Assembly: GCF_001037465.1 (NCBI RefSeq)
Contig: NZ_LFCV01000020.1
Location: forward strand, 1 to 48,642
Reading direction: 5' to 3'
Source of the DNA: Xenorhabdus khoisanae
GTDB lineage: Bacteria; Pseudomonadota; Gammaproteobacteria; Enterobacterales; Enterobacteriaceae
DNA: 48,642 nucleotides
A program made the position numbers and the translations under genes. The notes under the pieces are model-generated. The model saw only the letters and a program-made list of their open reading frames with translations, searched no databases and was not told the origin of the DNA. Below, in pieces: positions 10,255-19,879 of the stretch (its first letter is position 1; each line of letters starts with the position of its first letter).

Positions 10255-11226
10255 TTATCTTTTCAGATCTTGCTGAACCTGTTGTAGTTTTCTGACCCAC
10301 GGTTTTTTAGCCTGAACTTCCGCAGGGAGTGAGGAAATGGCTATTTTAGCATCAGAAACTGAACCGTAGTTACCATGAATCAAGATAAACCATGCCTTAC
10401 CGTCACGTTTGGTTTCATAAACCTTGTAATTATTAAGGTTATGTTTTTTCGCGAAAGCAATCAAGGTATCGGAGCGGCTTGCGCTGCTCAGTTGGAGAGT
10501 GAATCGGTTTGCCGGGGCTTTTAGTAAGTCACCACCTGCACTTTTTGTATTGACGTGATTATTGTGGGTGGCCTGATTATTGCCCGTAATAGGTTTAGTC
10601 GCTGCCTTAGACTGGCTTTCCTCGCTTCCCTTATTTTCTATTTTAGGAGGAGTGATTTTCTCCATTTTTTTCTGTTCAACAGGCGGAGTAGTGGTTGGTT
10701 TGACCTGTGGTGGCGTCAGGTTTTTTTGTACTGAGTTATTGATGTTGCTTTGCTGCTGATTCAAAGCATCAGTGATGTCACCGGGCAATTCTATACGCTG
10801 GTTGTAGCCACCCGTTCCGGATGCTGGAGCAAGATCTTTACTTGGAGTACTGCTCACTGGCGGCGGGCTGATTTCACGAGAGCCATTGATTGAGGATTCA
10901 TTGGCTGAGGGAGCTTTATCTTCAGGCTGTTCACTACCTTGAGTATCAGGGGAAAGTGAAGAAGATCCAGAAAGATCGATACTCTTTTCCGTTGCATCTG
11001 AAGATTGCTGCTTTTCATGTTCAGTGGGTGATTTTAATGCAGAACTGATAGCAATAATCAGAAGCAAAAGTACCAGAATACCAACACCAATCATCATTTG
11101 CTGACGAGATACAGCCAGTTTGGGTTGATTAGATTGTTTTCTGGATCGCTGAGGGCTGCGATCAGACGTATCAGGCTTAAATTCGTTTTCTGTTTGTTGT
11201 TTTTTTTCTGATTTTAATTCGTCCAT
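10255..11226 (-). CDS. damX: cell division protein DamX (SPOR domain)
   Basis: DamX is a bitopic inner-membrane protein recruited to the septal ring through a C-terminal SPOR domain that binds denuded glycan strands. The 323-residue protein has a basic cytoplasmic N-terminal segment, one hydrophobic helix (about residues 44-62, rich in I, L and V), a long low-complexity Pro/Ser/Gln/Thr linker and a SPOR domain (about residues 243-315). It is shorter than E. coli DamX (428) because the linker is reduced. The ATG at 11224-11226 is chosen over a TTG ten codons earlier because GGGAGGG lies just upstream of it. Confidence 0.9.
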   Translation of the reverse strand: MDELKSEKKQQTENEFKPDTSDRSPQRSRKQSNQPKLAVSRQQMMIGVGILVLLLLIIAISSALKSPTEHEKQQSSDATEKSIDLSGSSSLSPDTQGSEQPEDKAPSANESSINGSREISPPPVSSTPSKDLAPASGTGGYNQRIELPGDITDALNQQQSNINNSVQKNLTPPQVKPTTTPPVEQKKMEKITPPKIENKGSEESQSKAATKPITGNNQATHNNHVNTKSAGGDLLKAPANRFTLQLSSASRSDTLIAFAKKHNLNNYKVYETKRDGKAWFILIHGNYGSVSDAKIAISSLPAEVQAKKPWVRKLQQVQQDLKR

Positions 11227-11415
11227 ATGCCCTCCCGACAGAGATAATACTGCCAATTGTTATTTAAGAGGTTTGGCAGCCTGACCTAATTAAAACCGAT
11301 AAAGTTCTGTCTGATAATGTAACTATCTTATAGCATAACAGCTAGAGAATGATTCATCATTCAGCTTTTATTCTCAGAGAGAATTTTGCCGCATCCCGAT
11401 ATTCCCTTCATCTTC

Positions 11416-11465
11416 CAAGTTGCTGCTTTGACAGTGACTTTCACTCACTACTGAGCTGCAACTTG
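11416..11465. repeat. degenerate ERIC-like element between aroB and damX
   Basis: Inverted ends CAAGTTGC (11416-11423) and GCAACTTG (11458-11465) match the conserved termini of ERIC intergenic repeats. The core is short (about 34 bases against about 110), so this would be an internally deleted copy. It sits in a 263-base spacer and, being intergenic, would be transcribed in the aroB-damX mRNA. Identification is by recall of the ERIC ends only. Confidence 0.5.
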
Positions 11466-11489
11466 AAATTTATGGATAAAATCGTGGAA

Positions 11490-12587
11490 TTAGCTGGTGG
11501 ATGGCTGACATAGGCGAATGGCATCCAGTATTACTTCCTGCCCAATATCAGAACGAAGTTTTGCCTCCCCAATAGCTGTGGGTAGCACGAGATGGAGTTT
11601 TCCTGCGGAGACTTTTTTATCACGCATCATGTGAGGAAGGTAGGCATCAGGAGACATTTCGGCAGGGCCGCTGATCGGTAATTTTGCCCGTTCAAGCAAA
11701 CGGATAATGCGCAGGGTCTCTTGTTTTGAGAATGTGCCGACAAGTTCAGATGCCCGTGCTGCCATCACCATGCCGGCGGCAACAGCCTGACCATGCAGCC
11801 AGACGCCATAACCCATTTCAGCTTCAATCGCATGTCCAAAGGTATGGCCGAGGTTTAACAACGCCCGCATTCCACTGCGTTCTTGTTCATCTGCCGCTAC
11901 GACTAACGCTTTAAGTTCACAGCAGCGACGAATGCAATAAGCCATTGATTGATTATCGAGAGCCAGTAATTTCTCAATATTATCTTCAAGCCAACGAAAG
12001 AATTCACCGTCCAGAATGACGCCGTATTTAATGACTTCAGCCAGACCTGAGTATAACTCTTGGGCAGGCAATGATTTCAAGCAATTGAGATCGACAACAA
12101 CAGATGCAGGCTGGTAAAAAGCCCCTATCATGTTTTTGCCGAGGGGGTGGTTGACTCCTGTTTTTCCACCGACAGAGGAGTCAACCTGAGAAAGTAGCGT
12201 GGTGGGTATTTGGATAAAACGAACGCCGCGTTGATAGCTGGCTGCGGCAAATCCCGTCATATCACCGATTACACCACCACCGAGAGCGATAAGTGTTGTG
12301 TCACGACCATGATTATTTTCCAGCAGGGCGGAAAAGATGTCATTAAGCACAAAAAGTGATTTGTACTGCTCACCGTCAGGCAAGATAACTTCATTTACCC
12401 GAAGATCTATTCTCTGCAATGTGGATTTCACCTGTTCAAGATACAGGGGAGCAAGCGTTTCATTGGTCACTATCATGACTTGCTGGCCGGCTTGCAGGGG
12501 CTTGAACGCCTCATTGTCAGAAAATAGCCCTTCGGCTATGGTAATTGGGTAGCTTCTTTCACCTAACGTAACAGTCACTTGTTCCAT
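11490..12587 (-). CDS. aroB: 3-dehydroquinate synthase
   Basis: AroB converts DAHP to 3-dehydroquinate, the second step of the shikimate pathway, using NAD+ and a divalent metal. The 365-residue protein matches E. coli AroB (362). Visible motifs include [19 protein letters not shown] (NAD and substrate binding), [16 protein letters not shown], and the metal-ligand segment [12 protein letters not shown] near residue 247. It follows aroK after 45 bases, forming the conserved aroKB unit at the head of the damX-dam-rpe-gph-trpS cluster. Confidence 0.96.
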   Translation of the reverse strand: MEQVTVTLGERSYPITIAEGLFSDNEAFKPLQAGQQVMIVTNETLAPLYLEQVKSTLQRIDLRVNEVILPDGEQYKSLFVLNDIFSALLENNHGRDTTLIALGGGVIGDMTGFAAASYQRGVRFIQIPTTLLSQVDSSVGGKTGVNHPLGKNMIGAFYQPASVVVDLNCLKSLPAQELYSGLAEVIKYGVILDGEFFRWLEDNIEKLLALDNQSMAYCIRRCCELKALVVAADEQERSGMRALLNLGHTFGHAIEAEMGYGVWLHGQAVAAGMVMAARASELVGTFSKQETLRIIRLLERAKLPISGPAEMSPDAYLPHMMRDKKVSAGKLHLVLPTAIGEAKLRSDIGQEVILDAIRLCQPSTS

Positions 12588-12632
12588 ATCAGCTTTCGCC
12601 TTATCGTTTGTCGCCGTGCGGATTCGCTATAA

Positions 12633-13154
12633 TCAGTTTTTTTCCAGTAATTCAATGATTTGGTTAGCGACGACTTTGGCGCTTTGCTCATCCGTACGAA
12701 TAGTCACGTCAGCAATTTCCTCGTAAAGAGGATTGCGCTCATCAGCCAAATTTTCTAAAACTTCTCGTGCTGGTGCATCAACTTGAAGTAAAGGGCGTTT
12801 TTTATCGCGCTGGGTACGAGCTAACTGTTTTTCGATGGTTGTTTCTAAATAGACGACCACACCACGGGCAGACAGGCGATTGCGGGTTTCTTTTGATTTA
12901 ACGGAACCCCCTCCGGTAGCCAATACGATGCCTTGTTTTTCAGTCAGTTCGTTAATTATTTTTTCTTCGCGGTCGCGGAAGCCTTCTTCGCCTTCCACAT
13001 CAAATACCCAGCCCACGTCAGCTCCGGTACGTCGCTCAATTTCTTGATCAGAGTCGTAAAACTCCATATTGAGTTGCTGAGCTAACTGACGACCAATAGT
13101 GCTTTTGCCGGCACCCATAGGCCCAACCAGAAAGATATTGCGTTTCTCTGCCAT
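12633..13154 (-). CDS. aroK: shikimate kinase I
   Basis: AroK phosphorylates shikimate at O3. The 173-residue protein has the Walker A motif GPMGAGKST at residues 11-19, the shikimate-binding DSDQEIE segment near 34, the Walker B-like LATGGGSV near 78 and the basic lid region around RDKKRPLL. These are as in E. coli AroK (173 residues). It is the first gene of the conserved cluster, and its promoter should lie in the 397-base spacer toward hofQ. Confidence 0.96.
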   Translation of the reverse strand: MAEKRNIFLVGPMGAGKSTIGRQLAQQLNMEFYDSDQEIERRTGADVGWVFDVEGEEGFRDREEKIINELTEKQGIVLATGGGSVKSKETRNRLSARGVVVYLETTIEKQLARTQRDKKRPLLQVDAPAREVLENLADERNPLYEEIADVTIRTDEQSAKVVANQIIELLEKN

Positions 13155-13551
13155 GTTTTTGGTATTACTAAGACTATTTGTTAATGATAACCCGCCCCGC
13201 CAATCAGATTAGCCGCGGGACCTAAACTGAAACCTCATGAGTGAGAATGTGAGATCAGATAGGAAAATTATCTCAGCACATCAACCTGTATTGCAACTAT
13301 ATAAAATAAATCTGGCACGAGTCCCGGTTATTTGGCTCATGCTTTGCGGGTTGATTGAGAGTCTAGTACGTATAGACCCTGACTTGTGATGTTAGACCTG
13401 CTCACTCAATTAGTTAATCCTTGTATGCTAAATTACTCTCAGCGTCAAATCCATAAACAGGTCATACCAAGAAAAATGGTAGGCTAACTGACAAAAAAAG
13501 TACAATTACCTTTATTAATCAGTTGATTTAAAATGAATATTTTTTATTTGA
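13155..13551. other. hofQ-aroK spacer
   Basis: This 397-base AT-rich stretch has no convincing gene. It must hold the aroK promoter on the minus strand. A small hairpin (TACCA/TGGTA, about 13466-13482) and a weak inverted repeat (AATCA-GT-TGATT) near 13520-13530 may mark the end of the hof transcript, but neither has a proper T run. No repeat or RNA gene was recognised. Confidence 0.5.
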
Positions 13552-14631
13552 TTAAATATCGCTCAGTTGAGGTGTAATAAAAATTACGAGCTCTCTTCGG
13601 CTGTGTTGTTCTCCTTTTTGGTTAAATAATGAGCCTAATAGAGGAATTTCTGATAAGTAGGGGACTTTTTGCAGGTTTGCGCCTTTTTTCTGTTGAAAAA
13701 TCCCGCCCAGAATCAAGGTTTCCCCGTTTCTGACCGTAACCTGCGTCATAATTTCTTGTTTATCAATGGCCAGGTTTTCATTTCCTCCCTGATTTATGGG
13801 AAAACCGGGCGCGTTCTGGCTAATTTTCAATGCCAGTCGAATTTTCCCCTGCCTTAAAATATGTGGGGTAACTTCCATACCTAATACCGCTTCTTTGAAT
13901 TGAATGGTTGTCTTTCCCTTATGTTGAACAACATAAGGAATGTCTGAACCTTGTTTGATACTGGCGGGTTGTTGATGTGAAGCGGTCAGTCGTGGGCTGG
14001 CAATAATATCGAGCTGGTTTTCTTGTTCCAGTGCACTCAGCTCCATTTCCAACAGGCTTGAGTGGATGCGGGCAGTATTCAGTACTAATCGATGGCGCTG
14101 AATACCTGCGGGTTGATGTAGATTCAAGCGATTTAGACCCATTGAGCGATTCAGTGGATCTGCGATCATGCCCCAATGAATGCCAAGTTCATGCAGGGCT
14201 TCCCTGCTGCTGGTAACAATATGAGCAGTAATCTGTACTTGCTGTTTTGGGGTATCGACTTCTTTCAGCCAATTTTTGATACGGGTAATAGCATCAAACT
14301 TATCTTCTAATATCAAACTGTTGGTTAAAGGATCATGTTCAACCTTCCCCCATTTTGTCAGCAGGGATGGAAGATTTTTCTGTAATTGTTCCGCAATCTG
14401 CCCTGCATCGGCATATTGTAGGGCTATTGCTTGATATTCGATCTCCTGTTCTTGTTCATTATGTTCGACCAAAGAAAAATCAGTATCGTCCTCTTTTGGG
14501 GTTATGGGAGGCAAGAATGGGTTTCTCACTGACATTTCGAAAGTTGGTTCTTCCTCTGCGCTTTTTTCTAAACAAAAACTCAAAGTAGGTAGCAGCAGGA
14601 AGACTAGCAGGATAAAAGCATTTCTGTTCAT
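13552..14631 (-). CDS. hofQ: secretin-type DNA utilisation protein HofQ
   Basis: HofQ is the outer-membrane secretin of the Hof/Com system, a PilQ/ComE homologue needed in E. coli for using DNA as a nutrient. The 359-residue protein has a signal peptide (about residues 1-20), an N1-type periplasmic domain (about 65-130) and a C-terminal secretin domain with the VTVRNGETLILGGIFQQ stretch and the terminal FITPQL motif. It is shorter than E. coli HofQ (412), lacking part of the N-terminal domain. Its start overlaps the hofO stop (ATGA), leaving no room for hofP. Confidence 0.85.
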   Translation of the reverse strand: MNRNAFILLVFLLLPTLSFCLEKSAEEEPTFEMSVRNPFLPPITPKEDDTDFSLVEHNEQEQEIEYQAIALQYADAGQIAEQLQKNLPSLLTKWGKVEHDPLTNSLILEDKFDAITRIKNWLKEVDTPKQQVQITAHIVTSSREALHELGIHWGMIADPLNRSMGLNRLNLHQPAGIQRHRLVLNTARIHSSLLEMELSALEQENQLDIIASPRLTASHQQPASIKQGSDIPYVVQHKGKTTIQFKEAVLGMEVTPHILRQGKIRLALKISQNAPGFPINQGGNENLAIDKQEIMTQVTVRNGETLILGGIFQQKKGANLQKVPYLSEIPLLGSLFNQKGEQHSRRELVIFITPQLSDI

Positions 14632-15215
14632 GATTTCTCCTCATGAACAGGGTCTGGTTTTATCCTGTTTGGCTGAGTCATTTCCGGCAGGGGAATATCT
14701 GACAAAACCATGCGGACAGTCAGCCAGTCATCGGCAGGCGTAATCGTGAGATGTTTGATCAATAACGGTGGTTGCAATTGCTGAATTTCATTCAGGAAAT
14801 GGAGAAATTGAACATAATTCAGCGACAGCATGATATGCCAGAAAACTTGATTGTTTTCTTTGTGCGTTTTCCATTCAATCAATTGACTGCCGGAGTGAAT
14901 GAGTGGCGAATGCAGTCGTTTGAGCACAGTAGTGTGTTTAGGGGGAATTTGATTATTTTGGCCGAGCTCCGCGGTTGTCCTCTGGATTTTCTGTTGAATA
15001 TCAGACAGGGGCGGCAACTCAGTCAATTGCTGTTGAGATAGTCTCGTACTGTGTTGTTGTTCCGTAATATTGTTTTGCAGAGTATCAATTTCATACTGAT
15101 TTTCCTGCCAAACAAGAAAATAAAACCCCAATAGTAATGGAAGGGTAAACAATTGCTGCAAGAGAACCAACAGCCACGCAGGTCGATGAAACCATTCAAG
15201 GTAGTTATTTCCCAT
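14628..15215 (-). CDS. hofO: DNA utilisation protein HofO (PilO-like)
   Basis: This 195-residue protein has a single N-terminal membrane helix (about residues 13-35), a coiled-coil segment rich in Gln and Leu (about 40-75) and a small periplasmic alpha/beta domain. This is the layout of PilO-type inner-membrane alignment proteins. Sequence conservation in this family is low, so the name rests mainly on layout and position. It overlaps hofN by 11 bases and hofQ by four, so the genes are tightly coupled. Confidence 0.75.
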   Translation of the reverse strand: MGNNYLEWFHRPAWLLVLLQQLFTLPLLLGFYFLVWQENQYEIDTLQNNITEQQHSTRLSQQQLTELPPLSDIQQKIQRTTAELGQNNQIPPKHTTVLKRLHSPLIHSGSQLIEWKTHKENNQVFWHIMLSLNYVQFLHFLNEIQQLQPPLLIKHLTITPADDWLTVRMVLSDIPLPEMTQPNRIKPDPVHEEKS

Positions 15216-15756
15216 CGGATTCTCCTGTCAACCAATCTGCATCAATAGTAAAGGCTTTAAGGTAATCCTCAGTTGTGGTCATTTTTTTCAGCTGTACATT
15301 GATAAGCTCAGTGTTGTCTGTCAGGTTATCCAGCAAATCGGAGATATCCGCGTAGTTTTGGCTGTGAGCAGTAAAAATTAACTGTCCACTGTCGTCGCTA
15401 AATGCGGTGAGCCAGCTTTTTTCTGGTAACACATGGGGAAGTTGACGAAATAACTGTAAATACCGTTGGTTCTGTTCCATGAACACCTGTTTTTTCCTTA
15501 ATTGTTGCGTCAGTTGGTTATGGTGAAGCATCGCTTGATCTGTTTCTTGAATAATTCGCTGTAATTGAGCTAATTGATGCCTAATTTCCGTTAATTTCCC
15601 ACGATATTGCTCAAGTTGGTTTGTTTTCTGAGCAGAGATGAACACTAAAACCGTTGCCCATACACTGAGTTGCAAGCAGAGTAATAAACCCCATGCCTGA
15701 TATTTGCGCTTTAGCCTTTTTTGTCGCCAAGGTAAGAAATTGATTTGATGTATCAT
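15205..15756 (-). CDS. hofN: DNA utilisation protein HofN (PilN-like)
   Basis: This 183-residue protein begins with the PilN-type N-terminal motif INFLPWRQKRLKRK (the conserved peptide that binds PilM/HofM), followed by a membrane helix (about 22-42), a coiled coil (about 44-95) and a periplasmic domain. It is part of the inner-membrane platform of the DNA-uptake machine. It overlaps hofM by four bases (ATGA) and hofO by 11. Confidence 0.82.
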   Translation of the reverse strand: MIHQINFLPWRQKRLKRKYQAWGLLLCLQLSVWATVLVFISAQKTNQLEQYRGKLTEIRHQLAQLQRIIQETDQAMLHHNQLTQQLRKKQVFMEQNQRYLQLFRQLPHVLPEKSWLTAFSDDSGQLIFTAHSQNYADISDLLDNLTDNTELINVQLKKMTTTEDYLKAFTIDADWLTGESDGK

Positions 15757-16586
15757 TGGTCATCCGGCCTGAGCGCCAAACCTGCGGCAATGGTGAATGC
15801 ATTGATTTTCTCTGGTAATGGGGGGTGATAATGGCGAAATGCCGCCAAAATTTGCCAGAAATTAGCACCCTCTGGTGGTACTGATGTAGGTTGCTCTTCA
15901 TCACTGTAATAAACTGCATAACCTTCAGTTTCTGGTGTCATGGGTAGCTGGCTGATGATTTGAGTGAGATGGGGATGAGATTGTGACGTCACCAGCCCGT
16001 AGCTAAAAGGATGATTGGCGGGGGCGACCCATAGCCAATCTGTCGTGCGTTTGTGAACCAGCCAACAGTCGTCAGGAACGCCGGCGCATTTGGCAACATA
16101 ACGTAACGCACAGGGAGAGATATCAATCACATCAAGGGATAAATTGATATCTGCAAATAAATTCAGCCAGAGATTGAGATCTTTTTGGCGGGTAGCACTG
16201 ATGCAAACCTGCTGACCATGAACCCGGTAGTCCAATGCAAGATCGCTGACAGGAAATTGTTTTCCGGCGTTGGCATGCACAAACCAGCCAAGTTCTGGCT
16301 CCTGCAATACAGTATGGCTGGGTAAGGCTATCTGCCGCTGTAAGGTTTGCTGAACAGGGATAGCTAATCTCAATTTAATATTTTTAGGTAATGTTTGTCT
16401 CCATTGCATTAAAATATGAAGCAACTTTTCAGGATGTTGTAGCCGTCCTCCTGAGATAATTTCGTTCGATAAGCGATATTGCCAGCAATGTCGAAGTTGC
16501 CAGCCATCACGACGTTTAGTGGCTGCAAGAGCACGAATGTAATGATCTTGGATATCCAGTCCGATATACCATTTAGATGGATACAT
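15753..16586 (-). CDS. hofM: DNA utilisation protein HofM (PilM-like)
   Basis: This 277-residue cytoplasmic protein has the actin-like PilM fold suggested by its N-terminal IGLDIQDHYIRALAA stretch and later Asp-containing motifs. It would bind the cytoplasmic tail of HofN. It is the first gene of hofMNOQ and is transcribed away from mrcA, as in E. coli. The ATG is preceded by GGAGATCTCTAC, an acceptable ribosome site. Confidence 0.85.
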   Translation of the reverse strand: MYPSKWYIGLDIQDHYIRALAATKRRDGWQLRHCWQYRLSNEIISGGRLQHPEKLLHILMQWRQTLPKNIKLRLAIPVQQTLQRQIALPSHTVLQEPELGWFVHANAGKQFPVSDLALDYRVHGQQVCISATRQKDLNLWLNLFADINLSLDVIDISPCALRYVAKCAGVPDDCWLVHKRTTDWLWVAPANHPFSYGLVTSQSHPHLTQIISQLPMTPETEGYAVYYSDEEQPTSVPPEGANFWQILAAFRHYHPPLPEKINAFTIAAGLALRPDDQ

Positions 16587-16699
16587 GTAGAGATCTCCTT
16601 ATCTACTATTTATCTACCCGTATTAAAAGCAAAGCAAAGCGGTCGTTCATGAAAGCCGTTATTTATGACAACCGTATTAATGAAAGGTCATATCCATGG

Positions 16700-16770
16700 T
16701 GTTGTATAGCCTTTATACTAAGTCCTTTCTACTAAGCCTTTTATACAACAACGTACTGCCTTTTATACTA
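16700..16770. repeat. repeats in the hofM-mrcA promoter region
   Basis: Four related units resembling CCTTTTATACTA start at 16710, 16724, 16737 and 16759. A perfect 9-base inverted repeat, TGTTGTATA (16700-16708) and TATACAACA (16742-16750), brackets the first three. The stretch lies between two divergent genes and contains several -10-like TATACT elements, so it may be a regulator-binding array or a decayed duplication of promoter DNA. The function is unknown. Confidence 0.6.
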
Positions 16771-16821
16771 CGTACTAATCGTTTATAAACTGCCCGATTA
16801 ACATGGCGTGAGAAATTTCAG

Positions 16822-19353
16822 GTGAAGTTCATAAAGTATTTTTTGATCCTTATCGTTGTTTGCATTTTATTGGGAACCGCCTCGATTTTTGGTTTATACA
16901 AATATATCGAGCCGCAGTTGCCTGATGTCGCGACTTTGAAGGATGTCCGGTTACAGACACCTATGCAGGTGTTCAGTGCTGATGGCGAATTGATAGCCCA
17001 ATATGGTGAAAAACGTCGTCTGCCTCTTACCCTATCCGAAATGCCTCCTCTAATGGTGAAAGCGTTTATTGCCACGGAAGATAGTCGTTTTTATGAGCAC
17101 CATGGTGTTGACCCTATCGGGATTATCCGGGCGGTTTCCGTTGTGATGACTTCGGGGCACGCTTCCCAAGGGGCGAGTACTATTACTCAGCAGCTTGCGA
17201 GAAACTTTTTCCTCAGCCCAGAGAAGACGCTGATACGTAAGGCGAAAGAAGCATTTCTGGCAATTAAGATCGAACAATTGTTGACGAAGGATGAAATCCT
17301 TGAGTTATATCTCAACAAGCTCTATCTCGGTTATCGTGCCTATGGGGTCGGGGCTGCTGCTCACGTCTATTTTGGCAAGAATGTTAATGAGTTGACGTTG
17401 AGTGAAATGGCGATGATTGCCGGATTGCCGAAGGCGCCTTCAACGCTTAATCCGCTTTATTCCTACGATCGGGCCGTCAGCCGCCGTAATGTGGTGCTGG
17501 GGCGGATGCTGGAAGAGGGATATATCACCCGACGCCAGTATGACGAAGCCAGAGCAGAAAAACTGGTCGCCCGTTATCACGCTCCACAGATTGTTTTCTC
17601 TGCGCCTTACCTGACTGAAATGGCACGCCAGGAAATGATCAATCGTTATGGCGAAAATGCTTATACCGATGGTTATAAGGTTTACACCACTATTACGCGC
17701 AAGACCCAATTGGCGGCTGTTGATGCTGTTCGTTCCAATGTGATTGATTATGATGTTCGTCATGGTTATCGCGGTGCGCAGGAAGTGTTATGGAAAAGCA
17801 GCCAACCGGCATGGAGTCAAGCGCAGGTTATCGATAAGCTGAAAACCTTGCCCAAATACGGCCCTCTGATACCGGCGGTTGTCACAACATCCAACGCCAA
17901 TCAGGCAGAAGCGATGCTGGTGGATGGCAGTAAAGTTGAGCTGACTATGGCTGGGGTTCGTTGGGCACGTCCGTTCAAAACTGACAGTCTGCAAGGCGCT
18001 ACACCTCGTAGCGTCAATGAGGTCATTCGGGCAGGTGAGCAGATTTGGGTGAGAAAAGTCAATGACACCTGGTGGTTGGCGCAGCTCCCTGATGTCAATG
18101 CCGCTTTGGTTTCCATCAATCCGATAAACGGTGCGGTAGAAGCGCTGGTGGGTGGATTTGATTTTGAGCTGAGTAAATTTAACCGAGTGACACAATCACT
18201 GCGTCAGGTCGGTTCCAATATTAAGCCATTCCTGTATACCGCGGCGATGGATAAGGGGCTGACATTATCATCACTCCTGAATGATGCTCCTATCAGCCGT
18301 TGGGATGCGGGGGCGGGGACGGATTGGCGTCCGAAAAATTCACCTCCGACTTACGATGGGCCGATTCGTCTGCGTCAGGGATTGGGCCAATCCAAAAACG
18401 TGATCATGGTTCGAGCCATGCGCGCAATGGGTGTCGATTATGCCGCTGATTATTTGAAGCGTTTTGGTTTGCCGGGTGAAAACGTTGTACGTACAGAATC
18501 CTTAGCTCTGGGATCGCCTTCTTTTACCCCGATGCAATTGGTACGCGGCTATGCGGTGATGGCGAATGGCGGTTATTTGGTTGATCCTTACTTCATCAGC
18601 AAAATTGAAAATGATGACGGAAAAGTGTTGTTTGAGACTAAGCCTAAAATTGCCTGTCCGCAATGCGAAAACATTCCGGTGATTTATGGGGATACAGTAC
18701 GTTCCATCGAATTATCGGAAGATTCGATTGAGAATGTGGCTCATTCCGATGTTCCGCAAAACTCGGCGTTGCCACCTCAACCGGATCTCAAAAGTGTCTC
18801 GACCCATGCTGGCGTGGATGATCAGCAGTATGCCCCTCATGTTATCAGTACACCGCTTGCGTTTCTGATCCACGATGCGTTGAACTCCAATATATTTGGT
18901 GAACCGGGTTGGATGGGAACAGGCTGGCGTGCTGCCCGTGATTTGAAGCGCCGTGATATTGGCGGTAAAACGGGAACGACGAATAGCTCAAAAGATGCGT
19001 GGTTCTCCGGTTATGGCCCGGATATGGTCGCGACGGCTTGGATTGGTTTCGATGAACACAGTAGAAGTTTGGGACGCACTCCGGCCTTAAAAGGGGAAGG
19101 TGGAGCGAAAACAGCTCAACCCATCTGGGATGATTTCATGAAAGCCGCGCTGGAAGGCGTTCCTGAGAAAATGATGGAGCCGCCTGCCGGTATTATCTCT
19201 GTCACGATTGATCGGGCGACAGGCAAGTTACCCAACGGTGGCGGGAATACCCGCAAAGAATATTTCATCGAGGGAACACAACCGACGGAATATGCTGTGC
19301 CGGATGTGGGAACGACAGTCATTGAAAATGGCGAAAGCCATGAGTTGTTCTGA
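16822..19353 (+). CDS. mrcA: penicillin-binding protein 1A
   Basis: PBP1A is a bifunctional class A enzyme that polymerises and cross-links peptidoglycan in the periplasm. The 843-residue protein (850 in E. coli) has an N-terminal membrane anchor (residues 6-26), a glycosyltransferase domain with the EDSRFYEHHGVD and GASTITQQLARNFFL motifs, an OB-like insert and a transpeptidase domain. The active-site serine is in GSNIKPFLY (near residue 465) and the KTGTT motif near 716. The start is GTG, as in E. coli. A hairpin terminator follows at 19380. The gene is divergent from hofM, the normal enteric arrangement. Confidence 0.97.
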   Translation: MKFIKYFLILIVVCILLGTASIFGLYKYIEPQLPDVATLKDVRLQTPMQVFSADGELIAQYGEKRRLPLTLSEMPPLMVKAFIATEDSRFYEHHGVDPIGIIRAVSVVMTSGHASQGASTITQQLARNFFLSPEKTLIRKAKEAFLAIKIEQLLTKDEILELYLNKLYLGYRAYGVGAAAHVYFGKNVNELTLSEMAMIAGLPKAPSTLNPLYSYDRAVSRRNVVLGRMLEEGYITRRQYDEARAEKLVARYHAPQIVFSAPYLTEMARQEMINRYGENAYTDGYKVYTTITRKTQLAAVDAVRSNVIDYDVRHGYRGAQEVLWKSSQPAWSQAQVIDKLKTLPKYGPLIPAVVTTSNANQAEAMLVDGSKVELTMAGVRWARPFKTDSLQGATPRSVNEVIRAGEQIWVRKVNDTWWLAQLPDVNAALVSINPINGAVEALVGGFDFELSKFNRVTQSLRQVGSNIKPFLYTAAMDKGLTLSSLLNDAPISRWDAGAGTDWRPKNSPPTYDGPIRLRQGLGQSKNVIMVRAMRAMGVDYAADYLKRFGLPGENVVRTESLALGSPSFTPMQLVRGYAVMANGGYLVDPYFISKIENDDGKVLFETKPKIACPQCENIPVIYGDTVRSIELSEDSIENVAHSDVPQNSALPPQPDLKSVSTHAGVDDQQYAPHVISTPLAFLIHDALNSNIFGEPGWMGTGWRAARDLKRRDIGGKTGTTNSSKDAWFSGYGPDMVATAWIGFDEHSRSLGRTPALKGEGGAKTAQPIWDDFMKAALEGVPEKMMEPPAGIISVTIDRATGKLPNGGGNTRKEYFIEGTQPTEYAVPDVGTTVIENGESHELF

Positions 19354-19379
19354 TTGATTCTGAGGCAGTAAAGATAACG

Positions 19380-19416
19380 AAAAAGTCCTGTCAGTTTTCT
19401 GATGGGGCTTTTTTTG
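19380..19416 (+). terminator. mrcA terminator
   Basis: The stem AAAAAGTCC/GGGCTTTTT with an inner TCAG/CTGA pair and a TTTT loop is followed by further T residues. It lies 27 bases after the mrcA stop. Confidence 0.85.
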
Positions 19417-19812
19417 CCAATTAATTATCAATGGATTATCAACAATTGGCTTCAGGTAAATCGTGATCCTATCTTGTTTGCCATAACTATGCGTCATGTT
19501 TTATTGACTGATGGGCAGGATTACACTATGGCCTGTCAATATTCGTTATCCAGCTTAAAATATATTTAGGCTCTGATCGTTTATTAAAAAATTATTCTGT
19601 TTCAATGGGGTTAATTGAGGGACGTGACTCTTCGAAGAGGATTATGCTTTTATATGGGAGTTAATTCTAAGAAAAATAATAAATATGTTTATTTATTATT
19701 TTTGATAAACTAAATGAATTTTGTGGAGTGTTATTTGGCAATTATACGAATAAAATAAAACCCTATTTTATTTAGGTGATTATTTTTTATTGCCGTATTT
19801 GTTTAAACGGGT
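19417..19812. other. AT-rich mrcA-nudE spacer with a long AT hairpin
   Basis: No gene is visible in this very AT-rich convergent spacer. It contains a perfect 14-base inverted repeat made only of A and T (19672-19685 and 19690-19703) around a TGTT loop. The structure has no GC base and so is a weak terminator at best. Nothing else was recognised. Confidence 0.6.
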
Positions 19813-19851
19813 AAAAAACGGGTATCGAAATAGCAACTTTAATACCCGTTT
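19813..19851 (-). terminator. nudE terminator
   Basis: AAACGGGTAT and ATACCCGTTT form a perfect 10-base stem with a long loop (about 16 bases). On the minus strand it ends in a T run. It lies 29 bases past the nudE stop. Confidence 0.8.
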
Positions 19852-19879
19852 CGAAAATTAATTTACCTGAAATTCCTCA

